This document shows positions 1-5,822 of a stretch of DNA of 5,822 nt, piece after piece. Every line of letters begins with the position of its first letter. Position 1 is the stretch's first letter. The stretch is from CAZFQG01 sp964520785 (GTDB lineage Bacteria > Planctomycetota > Planctomycetia > Pirellulales > Thermoguttaceae). The translations under genes and the position numbers were made by a program. The DNA lies in NCBI GenBank assembly GCA_964520785.1, contig CAZFQG010000281.1:1-5822 (forward strand), read 5' to 3'. Below the pieces are notes generated by a model. That model made no database searches and was not told where the DNA came from. It was given only the letters and a program-made list of their open reading frames with translations.

Positions 1-626
1 CGAATGATACCAAACCGCCTGGGACGAGTCTTGCACGGTTGCCGAAAGGACACGAATGAACCACGTAGCAGCTTCATTCCGCGTCACCGCCAGATATGCC
101 GCGCGATTAGTCCCCCCGTTGAGAAAGTATGCTCCGTCCTCAGTGCTCGACAAATCCTGTGCACCGGTGGGTTGACCGTTATATAGCCAGTTCGCAAACC
201 GAGCGGCGTCGCCCCAGTTGACGTAATTCACCGGACGGTTTGCCCATTCGGGGCCACAGTGTAAGTGTGCTTTCCCGAACAGGTAGCGCGCTCATTCCTG
301 CAGCCCCGAGGGTCTTCCTACATTTGGGGAGCATGCAAGCTGTAGGTATCTTCGGCCGCCGCCACGGCGTTGAGGAACTCGCAGTACTGCCCGGCGGTCA
401 CCTCGTATTTGCCGATGCGATACTCATAATCGACCGCGGCGTACCCGCCGTAACGCGTGTCACCCGCGTTCCCTGGGTTCCCCACCGGAACCATTTCCAG
501 ACTTGCCAGTCCTGTCCAGCTACCGCCCGGGTTTCGTGTGCCGCCCATGTTGAACACGTCGGCCTGGACCGAACCGGCGATGAGCAATGCCCCAAGCTCC
601 GCACCGCACGCCAAGCACCGTCCACA
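1..626 (-). pseudogene. Second FGE/SUMF1-like secreted protein, decayed and cut by the window edge
   Basis: Translating the minus strand gives a second FGE-sulfatase-fold protein downstream of the first. It starts with a signal-peptide-like stretch (ELGALLIAGSVQA, then DVFNMGGTRNPGG), followed by YEYRIGKYEVTAGQYCEFLNAVAA, a typical N-terminal FGE signature. A TAG at 318-320 interrupts the frame after LHAPQM. Beyond it the same frame gives EDPRGC and KHTYTVAP. A one-base shift at the C4 run (250-253) is then needed to reach EWANRPVNYVNWGDAARFANWL, NGQPTGAQDLSSTEDGAYFLNG and RAAYLAVTRNEAATW, which ends at 61-63. All of these are characteristic of the family. After that the expected 'VIPSEDEWYKAAY'-type block is not found in positions 1-60. 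The gene has no start of its own in frame except a possible TTG at 612-614. It is probably a decayed paralogue. Two sequencing errors could also explain the stop and the frameshift. FGE-like identity is secure; pseudogene status is less so. Confidence 0.72.
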
Positions 627-1574
627 CCCGCCCCTCCGCCGCCAGACGTAGCCGATCAAGCCGATTCCACCCCAAATAAGAACGCTACCGGGCTCGGGAA
701 TCGCTCCTACGGATATGCTTGCCACGCGGAACCCGATGCTGTTTGCCTTATTCGTCGGGTAGCTGTTGAAGCTGCGGTAGGACGCCTCCAAGTAGCTGGA
801 GGGGTTGTGATAACGGCCGCCCCGCAAACCACGCGACGAACCAGCGTCATAGTGCGGATCGTTGTAGGGACTCTCTATCCACTCCCAACTGTTGCCCATC
901 ATGTCGTAGGTGCCATTCAGTTCTTCGCTCCCACTCCCAACATCCCACGACCCACGAGGATCATTTGCGTCTCCGTCAGCGTAGTAGTTCCACCCGGTAC
1001 CGGAGATACCGTCGCCCTGATGCAGCGTGTCACCGGGCTTCGTTGCGTATTCCTGGATCGTCGCGCCGTTCCAATACGCCGCCTTGAACCATTCATCCTC
1101 GTCCGGCAGGAAATAGAAGGCGTCCTTGTGGCGGTAGAGGTTCGTCCCACCCCAGGCGTCGGCGGATGCCCACGTTTGGAAGTTCCCAGCTTGGTCGAAG
1201 TTATACGCCGCCTGGTGGTTCGTCGAGGTGTTCAACCAGTTGACGAACTGCGCCGCCTGGTACCAGCTTACCTCGCCCGCCGGCATGTTGGCGCCCGTCC
1301 AGTACGGATTGCCGGCCTGGAACCTGCTCCGCTGCTCCTGCGTGATCTCATGCACGCCCATCCGGTAGTCGTATTCGACGATCCCGAAACCGTGGAGACC
1401 GCCCGCGGTCGTCTGGGCCGGGGTGGGGTTGGTGGCGCCGGAGATGGTCACGAAATCAATCGTGAATTCGTTGGCTCCGCTGCCGAACGTATCGGCAAAT
1501 GCAGAAGACGCGGAGATTGATGCCATTGCCGCCGATAGGACAACGACGAGGCGAAGCGAGTATTCAAGAGTCAT
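318..1574 (-). CDS. FGE/SUMF1-fold protein with PEP-CTERM signal, fused in frame to the start of a second FGE-like copy
   Basis: The ATG at 1574 is chosen because AAAGGAG lies 9 nt upstream; a longer in-frame start at 1613 adds only 13 residues without a signal-peptide character. The product is 418 residues. Residues 1-27 form a signal peptide ending SAFA before DTF. The FGE-sulfatase fold spans about 28-288: FGIVEYDYRMGVHEIT (63-78), EVSWYQAAQFVNWLN (101-115), YFLPDEDEWFKAAYWNG (154-170), YDMMGNSWEWIESPY (223-237), RGLRGGRYHNPS (248-259) and SIGFRVAS (279-286). A PEP-CTERM tripartite tail follows: PEP at 293-295, a hydrophobic segment 297-311, then RRR 312-314. PEP-CTERM proteins are exported and processed by exosortase. 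The domain has no cysteine before residue 317, so the catalytic cysteine chemistry of true FGE is absent and a structural or binding role is more likely. Oddly, 102 further residues follow the sorting signal and match the start of another FGE-like protein, so the normal C terminus is probably near residue 316 (627 on the window). Upstream, about 410 nt separate it from the next gene. Confidence 0.88.
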   Translation of the reverse strand: MTLEYSLRLVVVLSAAMASISASSAFADTFGSGANEFTIDFVTISGATNPTPAQTTAGGLHGFGIVEYDYRMGVHEITQEQRSRFQAGNPYWTGANMPAGEVSWYQAAQFVNWLNTSTNHQAAYNFDQAGNFQTWASADAWGGTNLYRHKDAFYFLPDEDEWFKAAYWNGATIQEYATKPGDTLHQGDGISGTGWNYYADGDANDPRGSWDVGSGSEELNGTYDMMGNSWEWIESPYNDPHYDAGSSRGLRGGRYHNPSSYLEASYRSFNSYPTNKANSIGFRVASISVGAIPEPGSVLIWGGIGLIGYVWRRRGGCGRCLACGAELGALLIAGSVQADVFNMGGTRNPGGSWTGLASLEMVPVGNPGNAGDTRYGGYAAVDYEYRIGKYEVTAGQYCEFLNAVAAAEDTYSLHAPQM

Positions 1575-1583
1575 AGGGTGTTT

Positions 1584-1590
1584 CTCCTTT
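1584..1590 (-). promoter_or_regulatory. Ribosome binding site of the PEP-CTERM gene
   Basis: On the minus strand AAAGGAG lies 9 nt before the ATG at 1574. This strong Shine-Dalgarno match decides for that ATG over the longer in-frame start at 1613. Confidence 0.7.
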
Positions 1591-1633
1591 CGAGAGCATT
1601 GGGTTCCCGCCAAACAGAGCGAATTCGCCCGGA

Positions 1634-1643
1634 ATTGGCCAAT
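1634..1643. promoter_or_regulatory. 10-bp perfect palindrome, possible operator
   Basis: ATTGGCCAAT reads the same on both strands and sits 60-69 nt upstream of the ATG at 1574, a distance compatible with a regulator binding near the promoter. A palindrome this short can arise by chance, so the regulatory role is inference. Confidence 0.25.
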
Positions 1644-1709
1644 GTGTTAAGGATTGTCAGCCTCGATTGAACCGCGCCGCCTCCGCCCCCGTCAACATCA
1701 ATGCGACGA

Positions 1710-1732
1710 ATTCTCAGCCGATTACTGAGAAT
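1710..1732. repeat. 8-bp perfect inverted repeat with 7-nt spacer
   Basis: ATTCTCAG, 7 nt (ccgatta), then CTGAGAAT form a perfect dyad 136-158 nt upstream of the PEP-CTERM gene start. It could be an operator for a dimeric regulator or a hairpin in the 3' trailer of the upstream operon. No T-run follows on either strand, so it is not a standard intrinsic terminator. The dyad is visible directly; its function is unknown. Confidence 0.4.
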
Positions 1733-1986
1733 CCCCCCGACTTAGCGGGTTAGGCCAGACTGCCCAGAATGGCCGATGGGGAAGCGCGATTAAGATATCG
1801 GGACCCCGTCGGCAACGCCGTGAGGTCTACGTTTCGCGGTCGTTGGCGGTCATCCTTTGGCGTCGGTATCCCCCTCGCTTACCTGCTGGTGGAAGTACTG
1901 GCCGTGCGACTTCCTTGGCAAGTCAAAGGGCACCTGCCTCTCCGAAGTAGAAGATGCGCGCCCGCGAAGCACGCTGCCGCCTTTCT

Positions 1987-2721
1987 TCACGTGAGGTACC
2001 GAAAGCACTCCAATCCCAGGCTGCCGGCGATCCGTGTCCGTTCCACCGCCGCCGGCGTCTTCTTCGTAAACAATACCAGCGGTGGAAGCCAACCTTCGAC
2101 CGCGTGGCGGGCGCGATAATCGGCGACTTCCCCGGCGCGGTTCTGCGGTCGTCCCTCCTTATCGACGTAACCGAACCGGTGCCGATGAACGCAGCAATAC
2201 CCGTCCACCATCAGAATTCCGGCGGGAAACCCGTCATCCGGAAGCGCCAACCTTCGAAGATCTTCTGGTACACAGAACGTCAGAGTACCGTCGTGCCACA
2301 CGGTCGATTCGTACTCCTGCGGCGTCTCCCAATCCGAACCGCCAAAGTAGAAATGGCGGAGCGAGTGATTCGTGTTCTTGGAAGACACTACCGTGACCCA
2401 TCGTCCCCCACAGTCACGTAGGCCCAGCTTTTTCAGGCGGTAGGCAAGTCCCTGCAGAGAGGATCGGCCGGTCACGAAGAGCCCGACATTGTCACGTCCC
2501 AAGGCGACTGCCGCCTCTCCATTCAGGGCAAATCGCCTCAGAGGTCTCCCTTCGACGGTCGTCAATTGACCGCCGAGATACTCTGACTGATAGAGCCGCT
2601 GAACATCGGATAGTGAATGAACGTTGAAAGGACCTCTCCTTGAACATGGGAAGTGGGAATGCCGAATCGTATCACCTGGACACTGCATCATTGGACAGTG
2701 CATTTGCTGTGGGGCATACAT
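1987..2721 (-). CDS. Unrecognised protein, co-directional and probably coupled with the helicase
   Basis: I do not recognise this family. The ATG at 2721 gives 244 residues and is preceded by GAAGGGAGG with a 6-nt spacer. An alternative in-frame ATG at 2793 overlaps the helicase stop in an ATGA arrangement and gives 268 residues, with only a weak GGAG 4 nt upstream. The frame is open further upstream only because it overlaps the helicase. The N terminus has clustered Cys/His (C9, C14, H21, H23, C26 of the 244-residue form), which might bind metal. The rest is soluble, with no signal peptide or membrane segment. Strand-like hydrophobic blocks near the end (ILMVDGYCC 169-177, LVLFTKK 215-221, LECFRYL 237-243) suggest an alpha/beta fold. 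The charged residues D173 and K220/K221 could be functional, but no known catalytic signature is clear. Position directly behind an MrfA-like helicase suggests a shared process, such as DNA repair or defence. The codon pattern supports real coding, less clearly so in the first 40 codons. Confidence 0.75.
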   Translation of the reverse strand: MYAPQQMHCPMMQCPGDTIRHSHFPCSRRGPFNVHSLSDVQRLYQSEYLGGQLTTVEGRPLRRFALNGEAAVALGRDNVGLFVTGRSSLQGLAYRLKKLGLRDCGGRWVTVVSSKNTNHSLRHFYFGGSDWETPQEYESTVWHDGTLTFCVPEDLRRLALPDDGFPAGILMVDGYCCVHRHRFGYVDKEGRPQNRAGEVADYRARHAVEGWLPPLVLFTKKTPAAVERTRIAGSLGLECFRYLT

Positions 2722-2727
2722 GATGAG

Positions 2728-2736
2728 CCTCCCTTC
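2728..2736 (-). promoter_or_regulatory. Ribosome binding site favouring the 2721 start
   Basis: GAAGGGAGG on the minus strand with a 6-nt spacer to the ATG at 2721. It is much stronger than the signal before the competing ATG at 2793, which instead has the 4-nt ATGA overlap with the helicase stop. Either start keeps the same frame. Confidence 0.55.
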
Positions 2737-2789
2737 GAGTTTTCCGTTGGAAATACGCCGTCTCTGTCGGTCCGGGAATGCGTCAGTCC

Positions 2790-5249
2790 TCATGACGCTC
2801 CGAACTTCGCCCCGCATTCGAAGCAGAATTTTCCGACGGGGACCGAAGAGCGGCATTCCGGACAGCATACCCGTTCGTCTTCCTCCCGGTTCCCCGTTTC
2901 TTCGGCGTCTTCCTGCATGATCGGGGATTCTTCGATCAAAGCCCGCTCGATCAGTCCGAGCACGTACAACGTGTCGGCTTTGCTCGACTTTCTGTCCACA
3001 TCTCGGTTTTGCACGCACCGCAAGCATCCCGCGTCGTCAGCGCACGTACAGGAGCGGATTCGCTCGATACCCTTGTGGACGAGCTCCCTGATTCTCTCAC
3101 TCGCATGCGTGGTCAGGTCGGCACCACCGTAGGCCGTATCATGAAGATAGATGACGGCACCACTCTCTTGAATCTCCGATTCAACCGCGTAATCCCGGCG
3201 GTCACAAGGACCCGAAACCACCGGAAACAGGTCTCCAAGCACGCGCGAGGCCGACTCGATTGCCGATTTTGCCGCGCATTCCCCTCCGAGTTCCGAGACG
3301 ATGTGGGGCCACAACGGCTTCTCGACTTTCAGCAACGTCCCCACCGTCGGCAATCGCACCGGACGCATTCCGCTCGAACCGGGCTGTGTATGCCTGATCT
3401 CACCGGCGGCGTTCCTCTCTACGATGGAGCAGAGGAATTCGCGAATGTCGAGATCGGCCTCGGCAACCACGACGCTTCCAAAGCGTTTTCGTCTGGCAAG
3501 ACGACGCACCTTGACCGTCTTGCGAACCGTTACCCGGGTTTCGTTGTGGGAGTGTTCTTCCACCAGCTTGACAACTCTCTCCCGGCGGAGAATGCTCCGA
3601 ACGCGATAGGCCACCCCGTTGTGCCGGTAAATGGCATTGGACGGAGCCTCGCGCAGCAGATGCACCTCATCGATATGGCCGATGTTCTCGCCATCGAGTT
3701 CCAGCGTGAAGTTCTCACTTCCCATGCAGCGGATGTTCAGCAACGGGTGGGGATCGGAGCTGTAGAAAAGGTGGTCGTCCAGCTCCCCGTTGGCTCGCGC
3801 GGCGCCTATACGCTCGAAAGGACTTCCCAGGGCTTCCATGGCGAGCCCCTCTTCTCCTCCACCAGCCTCGACAATGGCGCACGCGTAATGGTGCTTCACG
3901 ACGTGGCCGTTGTCCAGAGGCAGCGCGAGGGATTCATTCTCGCGTCGAAACAGCTCTTCCGGGTGATCCGCATAGTAGGAATCGATGGGAGAGTCCGCCG
4001 GGACGACAATCACGGCGCCCGTTTTCCGTCCACGACCGACACGACCTGCACGCTGCCAGAAACTCATCATGTTCTGGGGTAGTCCGACGCAAACCACGGC
4101 GTCGAGCGATCCGATGTCGATCCCCAACTCGAGGGCGTTTGTCGCGAAGACCAAACGCACGGATCGGTCCCGGAGGCCCTGTTCGATCTTTTCTCGTTCC
4201 CCGGAAGAAATTCCGGAACGGTAGACGCGAATATAGTCCCGAGTCGATTCCTTCCCTCGGCAGGTCCTGTCGAACATGCGCTCGGCCACGACGCGGCTGG
4301 GGCAGAAGACAAGAACGCTCAGGCCTCTCTCGGCCAGCGCCAAGCCGATCTCGCGGCCCGTGTCGTAATGATGTCGATCCTTTCGACCGACAATCCAGTA
4401 CTTCTTCGGACCTCGACGACTACCGTCGCCCTCCTGACCGACTTCGCCAAAGGGAAGCCCGAGCATCTTTTCGAGGTGCTCGTTCGCGCCGTGCGCCGTC
4501 GCGGAAGCGGCGATGAACCGAGGATCTGCACCGTGGAGTTGGCAGACCTGCCGGAGCCGTCGCAGGACATAGGCCACGTTCGCTCCAAAAATGCCGCGAT
4601 ACTCGTGGCATTCGTCCACGATCACGTACCGGAGGTTCTTGAAGAACTGTCCCCAGTTCTCCGCGTGGTACTGGAGAATGCCGAGGTGGAGCATATCGGG
4701 ATTCGTGGCGAGAATTCGCGCCGATTGCCGTATCGCCTGGCGATCCTCGGTGGGCACGCTACTGTCGTACCGAGAGATCAGTCGGGGTTGGCTTTCCAGC
4801 CTGCGCGCAAGGGTGGGAACACGTTGGACGATGCTCTCAAGGGACAAGAGCTGGTCCGCCGTCAGCGCCTTCTGGGGGTAGAGAAAAAGCCCCGTCGCGT
4901 CGGGATCTTCCAGCATGGCCTGGAGAACAGGCAGCTTGAAAATCAGCGACTTTCCCGAGGAGGTACTCGTCGAGACGACGAGATTTTCGCCAGAGAGAAT
5001 CCGCCGGATCGCTTCCGCCTGGTGAGCGAACAGTCCATCCGGGAAGTTCCCCTCGAGGTAATCCCCCAACTCGCCGTGGAGAATTCCTGACGGAAGGGGC
5101 GCGAACCGTCCGGGAAGACCCGGTTCCGCCGGGGCATCAAAATGGTATACGATGTCCTCAAAGGAGGCCAGCGCTTCGCGGGCGGTGGAGATGACGTCGT
5201 GGGAGCGCGTATCTACGTCGGAACGGAAGGAAATGGTGGTGGCGGTCAT
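2790..5249 (-). CDS. DExH-type superfamily 2 helicase with MZB (DUF1998-type) region and C-terminal zinc ribbon, MrfA/YprA/Hrq1-like
   Basis: The product is 819 residues from an ATG with AAGGAG 6 nt upstream. An ATP-dependent nucleic acid helicase or translocase is predicted. Motifs in order: Q-like LFAHQAEAI (73-81); Walker A TSTSSGKS (94-101); Ia FLYPQKALTADQ (122-133); Ib ATNPDMLHLG (181-190); II DECH (212-215); III SAT (249-251); IV VLVFCPSR (312-319); V FATNALELGIDIG (368-380); VI QRAGRVGRGRKTG (399-411). Both RecA-like lobes are thus intact. The C-terminal half ends in a CxC-x5-CxxC cluster (C734, C736, C742, C745), as in the Zn-binding region of Bacillus MrfA (YprA), a helicase of mitomycin-lesion repair. 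A second zinc ribbon, CPEC (796-799) and CFEC (809-812), closes the protein after an acidic linker. It lies 164 nt downstream of an unrecognised gene and is followed directly by another unknown gene. Related helicase/DUF1998 proteins also occur in phage-defence systems (DISARM, Druantia), so repair and defence both remain possible. The helicase call is firm; the pathway is inference. Confidence 0.94.
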   Translation of the reverse strand: MTATTISFRSDVDTRSHDVISTAREALASFEDIVYHFDAPAEPGLPGRFAPLPSGILHGELGDYLEGNFPDGLFAHQAEAIRRILSGENLVVSTSTSSGKSLIFKLPVLQAMLEDPDATGLFLYPQKALTADQLLSLESIVQRVPTLARRLESQPRLISRYDSSVPTEDRQAIRQSARILATNPDMLHLGILQYHAENWGQFFKNLRYVIVDECHEYRGIFGANVAYVLRRLRQVCQLHGADPRFIAASATAHGANEHLEKMLGLPFGEVGQEGDGSRRGPKKYWIVGRKDRHHYDTGREIGLALAERGLSVLVFCPSRVVAERMFDRTCRGKESTRDYIRVYRSGISSGEREKIEQGLRDRSVRLVFATNALELGIDIGSLDAVVCVGLPQNMMSFWQRAGRVGRGRKTGAVIVVPADSPIDSYYADHPEELFRRENESLALPLDNGHVVKHHYACAIVEAGGGEEGLAMEALGSPFERIGAARANGELDDHLFYSSDPHPLLNIRCMGSENFTLELDGENIGHIDEVHLLREAPSNAIYRHNGVAYRVRSILRRERVVKLVEEHSHNETRVTVRKTVKVRRLARRKRFGSVVVAEADLDIREFLCSIVERNAAGEIRHTQPGSSGMRPVRLPTVGTLLKVEKPLWPHIVSELGGECAAKSAIESASRVLGDLFPVVSGPCDRRDYAVESEIQESGAVIYLHDTAYGGADLTTHASERIRELVHKGIERIRSCTCADDAGCLRCVQNRDVDRKSSKADTLYVLGLIERALIEESPIMQEDAEETGNREEDERVCCPECRSSVPVGKFCFECGAKFGAS

Positions 5250-5255
5250 GAGGAT

Positions 5256-5261
5256 CTCCTT
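5256..5261 (-). promoter_or_regulatory. Ribosome binding site of the helicase
   Basis: AAGGAG on the minus strand, 6 nt before the ATG at 5249. It supports this start over the upstream in-frame TTG at 5351, which would add 34 residues without any helicase-family character. Confidence 0.7.
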
Positions 5262-5349
5262 GTCAACGGGGGGGCTACTGAAGTGAACCCGTCTGAAAGG
5301 CTCAGAGCGGTCTTCACCCAGGATACGGAGCCGAAATGGCCCTCCTGAC

Positions 5350-5371
5350 AAAAAAGATCAAGAAATTCTTG
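5350..5371 (-). terminator. Weak hairpin followed by a T6 run, possible attenuator or terminator
   Basis: On the minus strand CAAGA-ATT-TCTTG is followed by ATC and six T residues, inside the 164-nt gap between the partial upstream gene and the helicase. The stem is only 5 bp and AT-rich, so termination would be inefficient. Outer CCTCC (5341-5345) and GGAGG (5372-5376) can also pair around it. If real, it would reduce read-through from the upstream gene into the helicase. Confidence 0.22.
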
Positions 5372-5413
5372 GGAGGACGAGTTCCCTGCGCAACGCCCCG
5401 TGGCGACGCCGCG

Positions 5414-5822
5414 TCAGTACGGGCAGCGATCGATAGGATTCGATGGTTCGCTTGAAAGCTCGAACCACCGTTGCCGGAGTTCGGGATGGTCTGGTTCGCC
5501 GACGCGGGAGTGACGGATCCCGCAGGAATCCAAGACCGCGGCGGTCCGCCATGCAAGCAGGGCTAATATACCGCTTTGGCGGGCGGCGATGAGAGACTCC
5601 AGGCTCTGGGCCAACGGGACGGCGGCCCTGTGGATCACCCCCGGATTCAAGACGTTGGCGCGGAGGATCGCCTCGTAGGGCAAAAAGTGCGGATACCCGT
5701 CTGACCCTTCGAAGAGCAAATCCGCCTGGGCTAGAAAGGGTTCCACGAGAGAATCGGGCAAGCCGCCGTTCCAGAAGACCCGGTAGTGCAGCCAGGCCAC
5801 CAGGTCGAAAGCGTCGAACGAG
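5414..5822 (-). CDS. Unrecognised protein, C-terminal part only (start outside the window)
   Basis: Open to the right window edge (first complete codon at 5821-5819), with 135 residues visible before the stop at 5414-5416. A GTG at 5800 is in frame, but the reading frame continues upstream of it (SFDAFDL) and I see no reason to start there, so I treat the gene as partial. The visible portion is soluble and rich in W, L and A, with helix-like stretches such as AQSLESLIAARQSGILALLAW, a PHFLPYEAILRANVLNPG segment, and a polar C-terminal tail ending DRCPY. No signal peptide, clear membrane segment, metal cluster or catalytic motif is visible. I do not recognise the family. It runs in the same direction as the helicase, 164 nt upstream of its ATG, so it may or may not share its transcript. 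Overlapping open frames on the same strand (5314-5556, 5358-5552) look less protein-like. Confidence 0.6.
   Translation of the reverse strand, partial: SFDAFDLVAWLHYRVFWNGGLPDSLVEPFLAQADLLFEGSDGYPHFLPYEAILRANVLNPGVIHRAAVPLAQSLESLIAARQSGILALLAWRTAAVLDSCGIRHSRVGEPDHPELRQRWFELSSEPSNPIDRCPY

Larger units (their letters stand above)
1575..1986. other. Intergenic region upstream of the PEP-CTERM gene
   Basis: About 410 nt with no gene I can support. It should hold the end of the helicase operon transcript and the promoter of the FGE/PEP-CTERM gene. I see no convincing intrinsic terminator after the stop at 1987: the GC-rich stretch just past it on the minus strand can pair (GCGTGC with GCGCGC) but no T-run follows. 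No clear -35/-10 pair stands out. Two perfect inverted repeats are listed separately. Short open frames here on both strands have no recognisable similarity. Confidence 0.5.

Noticed and set aside
240..1520. 426-codon plus-strand ORF
   Set aside because: Lies antisense to the FGE/PEP-CTERM gene and the start of copy 2. The minus-strand protein has clear family motifs, while this one is low-complexity in V, R and P and is a shadow of GC-rich codons.
1590..1620. Sigma-54-type promoter (GG/GC elements) just upstream of the PEP-CTERM gene
   Set aside because: The minus-strand TTGGCGGGAACCCAATGC looks suggestive, but the GG-to-GC spacing does not fit the -24/-12 rule and it is too close to the start codon.
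1850..2092. 80-codon minus-strand ORF as an extension of the unknown protein by frameshift
   Set aside because: The main frame ends naturally at LECFRYLT and no homology evidence supports a shift; considered a chance open frame.
2794..3027. N-terminal extension of the unknown gene to 3027
   Set aside because: It would overlap the helicase C terminus by more than 230 nt in another frame and is R-rich without protein character; starts at 2721 or 2793 are far more plausible.
3009..4082. 357-codon plus-strand ORF
   Set aside because: Entirely antisense to the helicase, whose motifs are intact in the minus frame; no recognisable domain and no convincing RBS.
4368..5090. 240-codon plus-strand ORF
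   Set aside because: Antisense to the N-terminal RecA lobe of the helicase; a mirror of the conserved coding frame.
5255..5270. TTGACA -35-like hexamer upstream of the helicase
   Set aside because: It overlaps the Shine-Dalgarno sequence 7-14 nt before the ATG, so it cannot drive this gene; nothing downstream would need it.
5250..5351. Helicase start at the TTG at 5351
   Set aside because: The ATG at 5249 has a strong RBS at proper spacing, and the extra 34 residues resemble untranslated leader.

Overview
The window is GC-rich and every gene I can support lies on the minus strand. A secreted protein with a formylglycine-generating-enzyme-like (FGE/SUMF1) fold and a C-terminal PEP-CTERM sorting signal, next to a second FGE-like copy, points to a planctomycete or a related environmental bacterium. 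That is an inference from family knowledge. No rRNA or other taxonomic marker is present.

Layout, in minus-strand gene order from the right edge. (1) 5414-5822 is the C-terminal part of an unrecognised protein that begins outside the window. (2) A 164-nt spacer follows, containing a weak hairpin with a T-run. (3) 2790-5249 is an 819-residue DExH-type superfamily 2 helicase with a four-cysteine MZB (DUF1998-type) region and a C-terminal zinc ribbon. It belongs to the broad MrfA/YprA/Hrq1-like group. (4) 1987-2721 is an unrecognised 244-residue protein. An alternative start at 2793 would overlap the helicase stop in an ATGA, so the two are probably co-transcribed. (5) A roughly 410-nt intergenic region contains two perfect inverted repeats. 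(6) 318-1574 is an FGE-fold PEP-CTERM protein whose frame runs past its sorting signal into the start of a second FGE-like protein. (7) The rest of that second copy, down to position 1, is broken by a TAG, by a one-base frameshift in a C-run, and by loss of family similarity at the left edge.

The left third therefore looks like a tandem pair of FGE-like surface or secreted proteins in which gene 1 has lost its stop and gene 2 has decayed, unless the lesions are sequencing errors. The right two thirds look like a small DNA-repair or defence-type unit: an MrfA-like helicase with one coupled unknown partner and possibly an unknown upstream gene. That unit is the best candidate for something undescribed, but its role cannot be settled from sequence alone. 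I see no tRNA, CRISPR array, insertion sequence or integrase.
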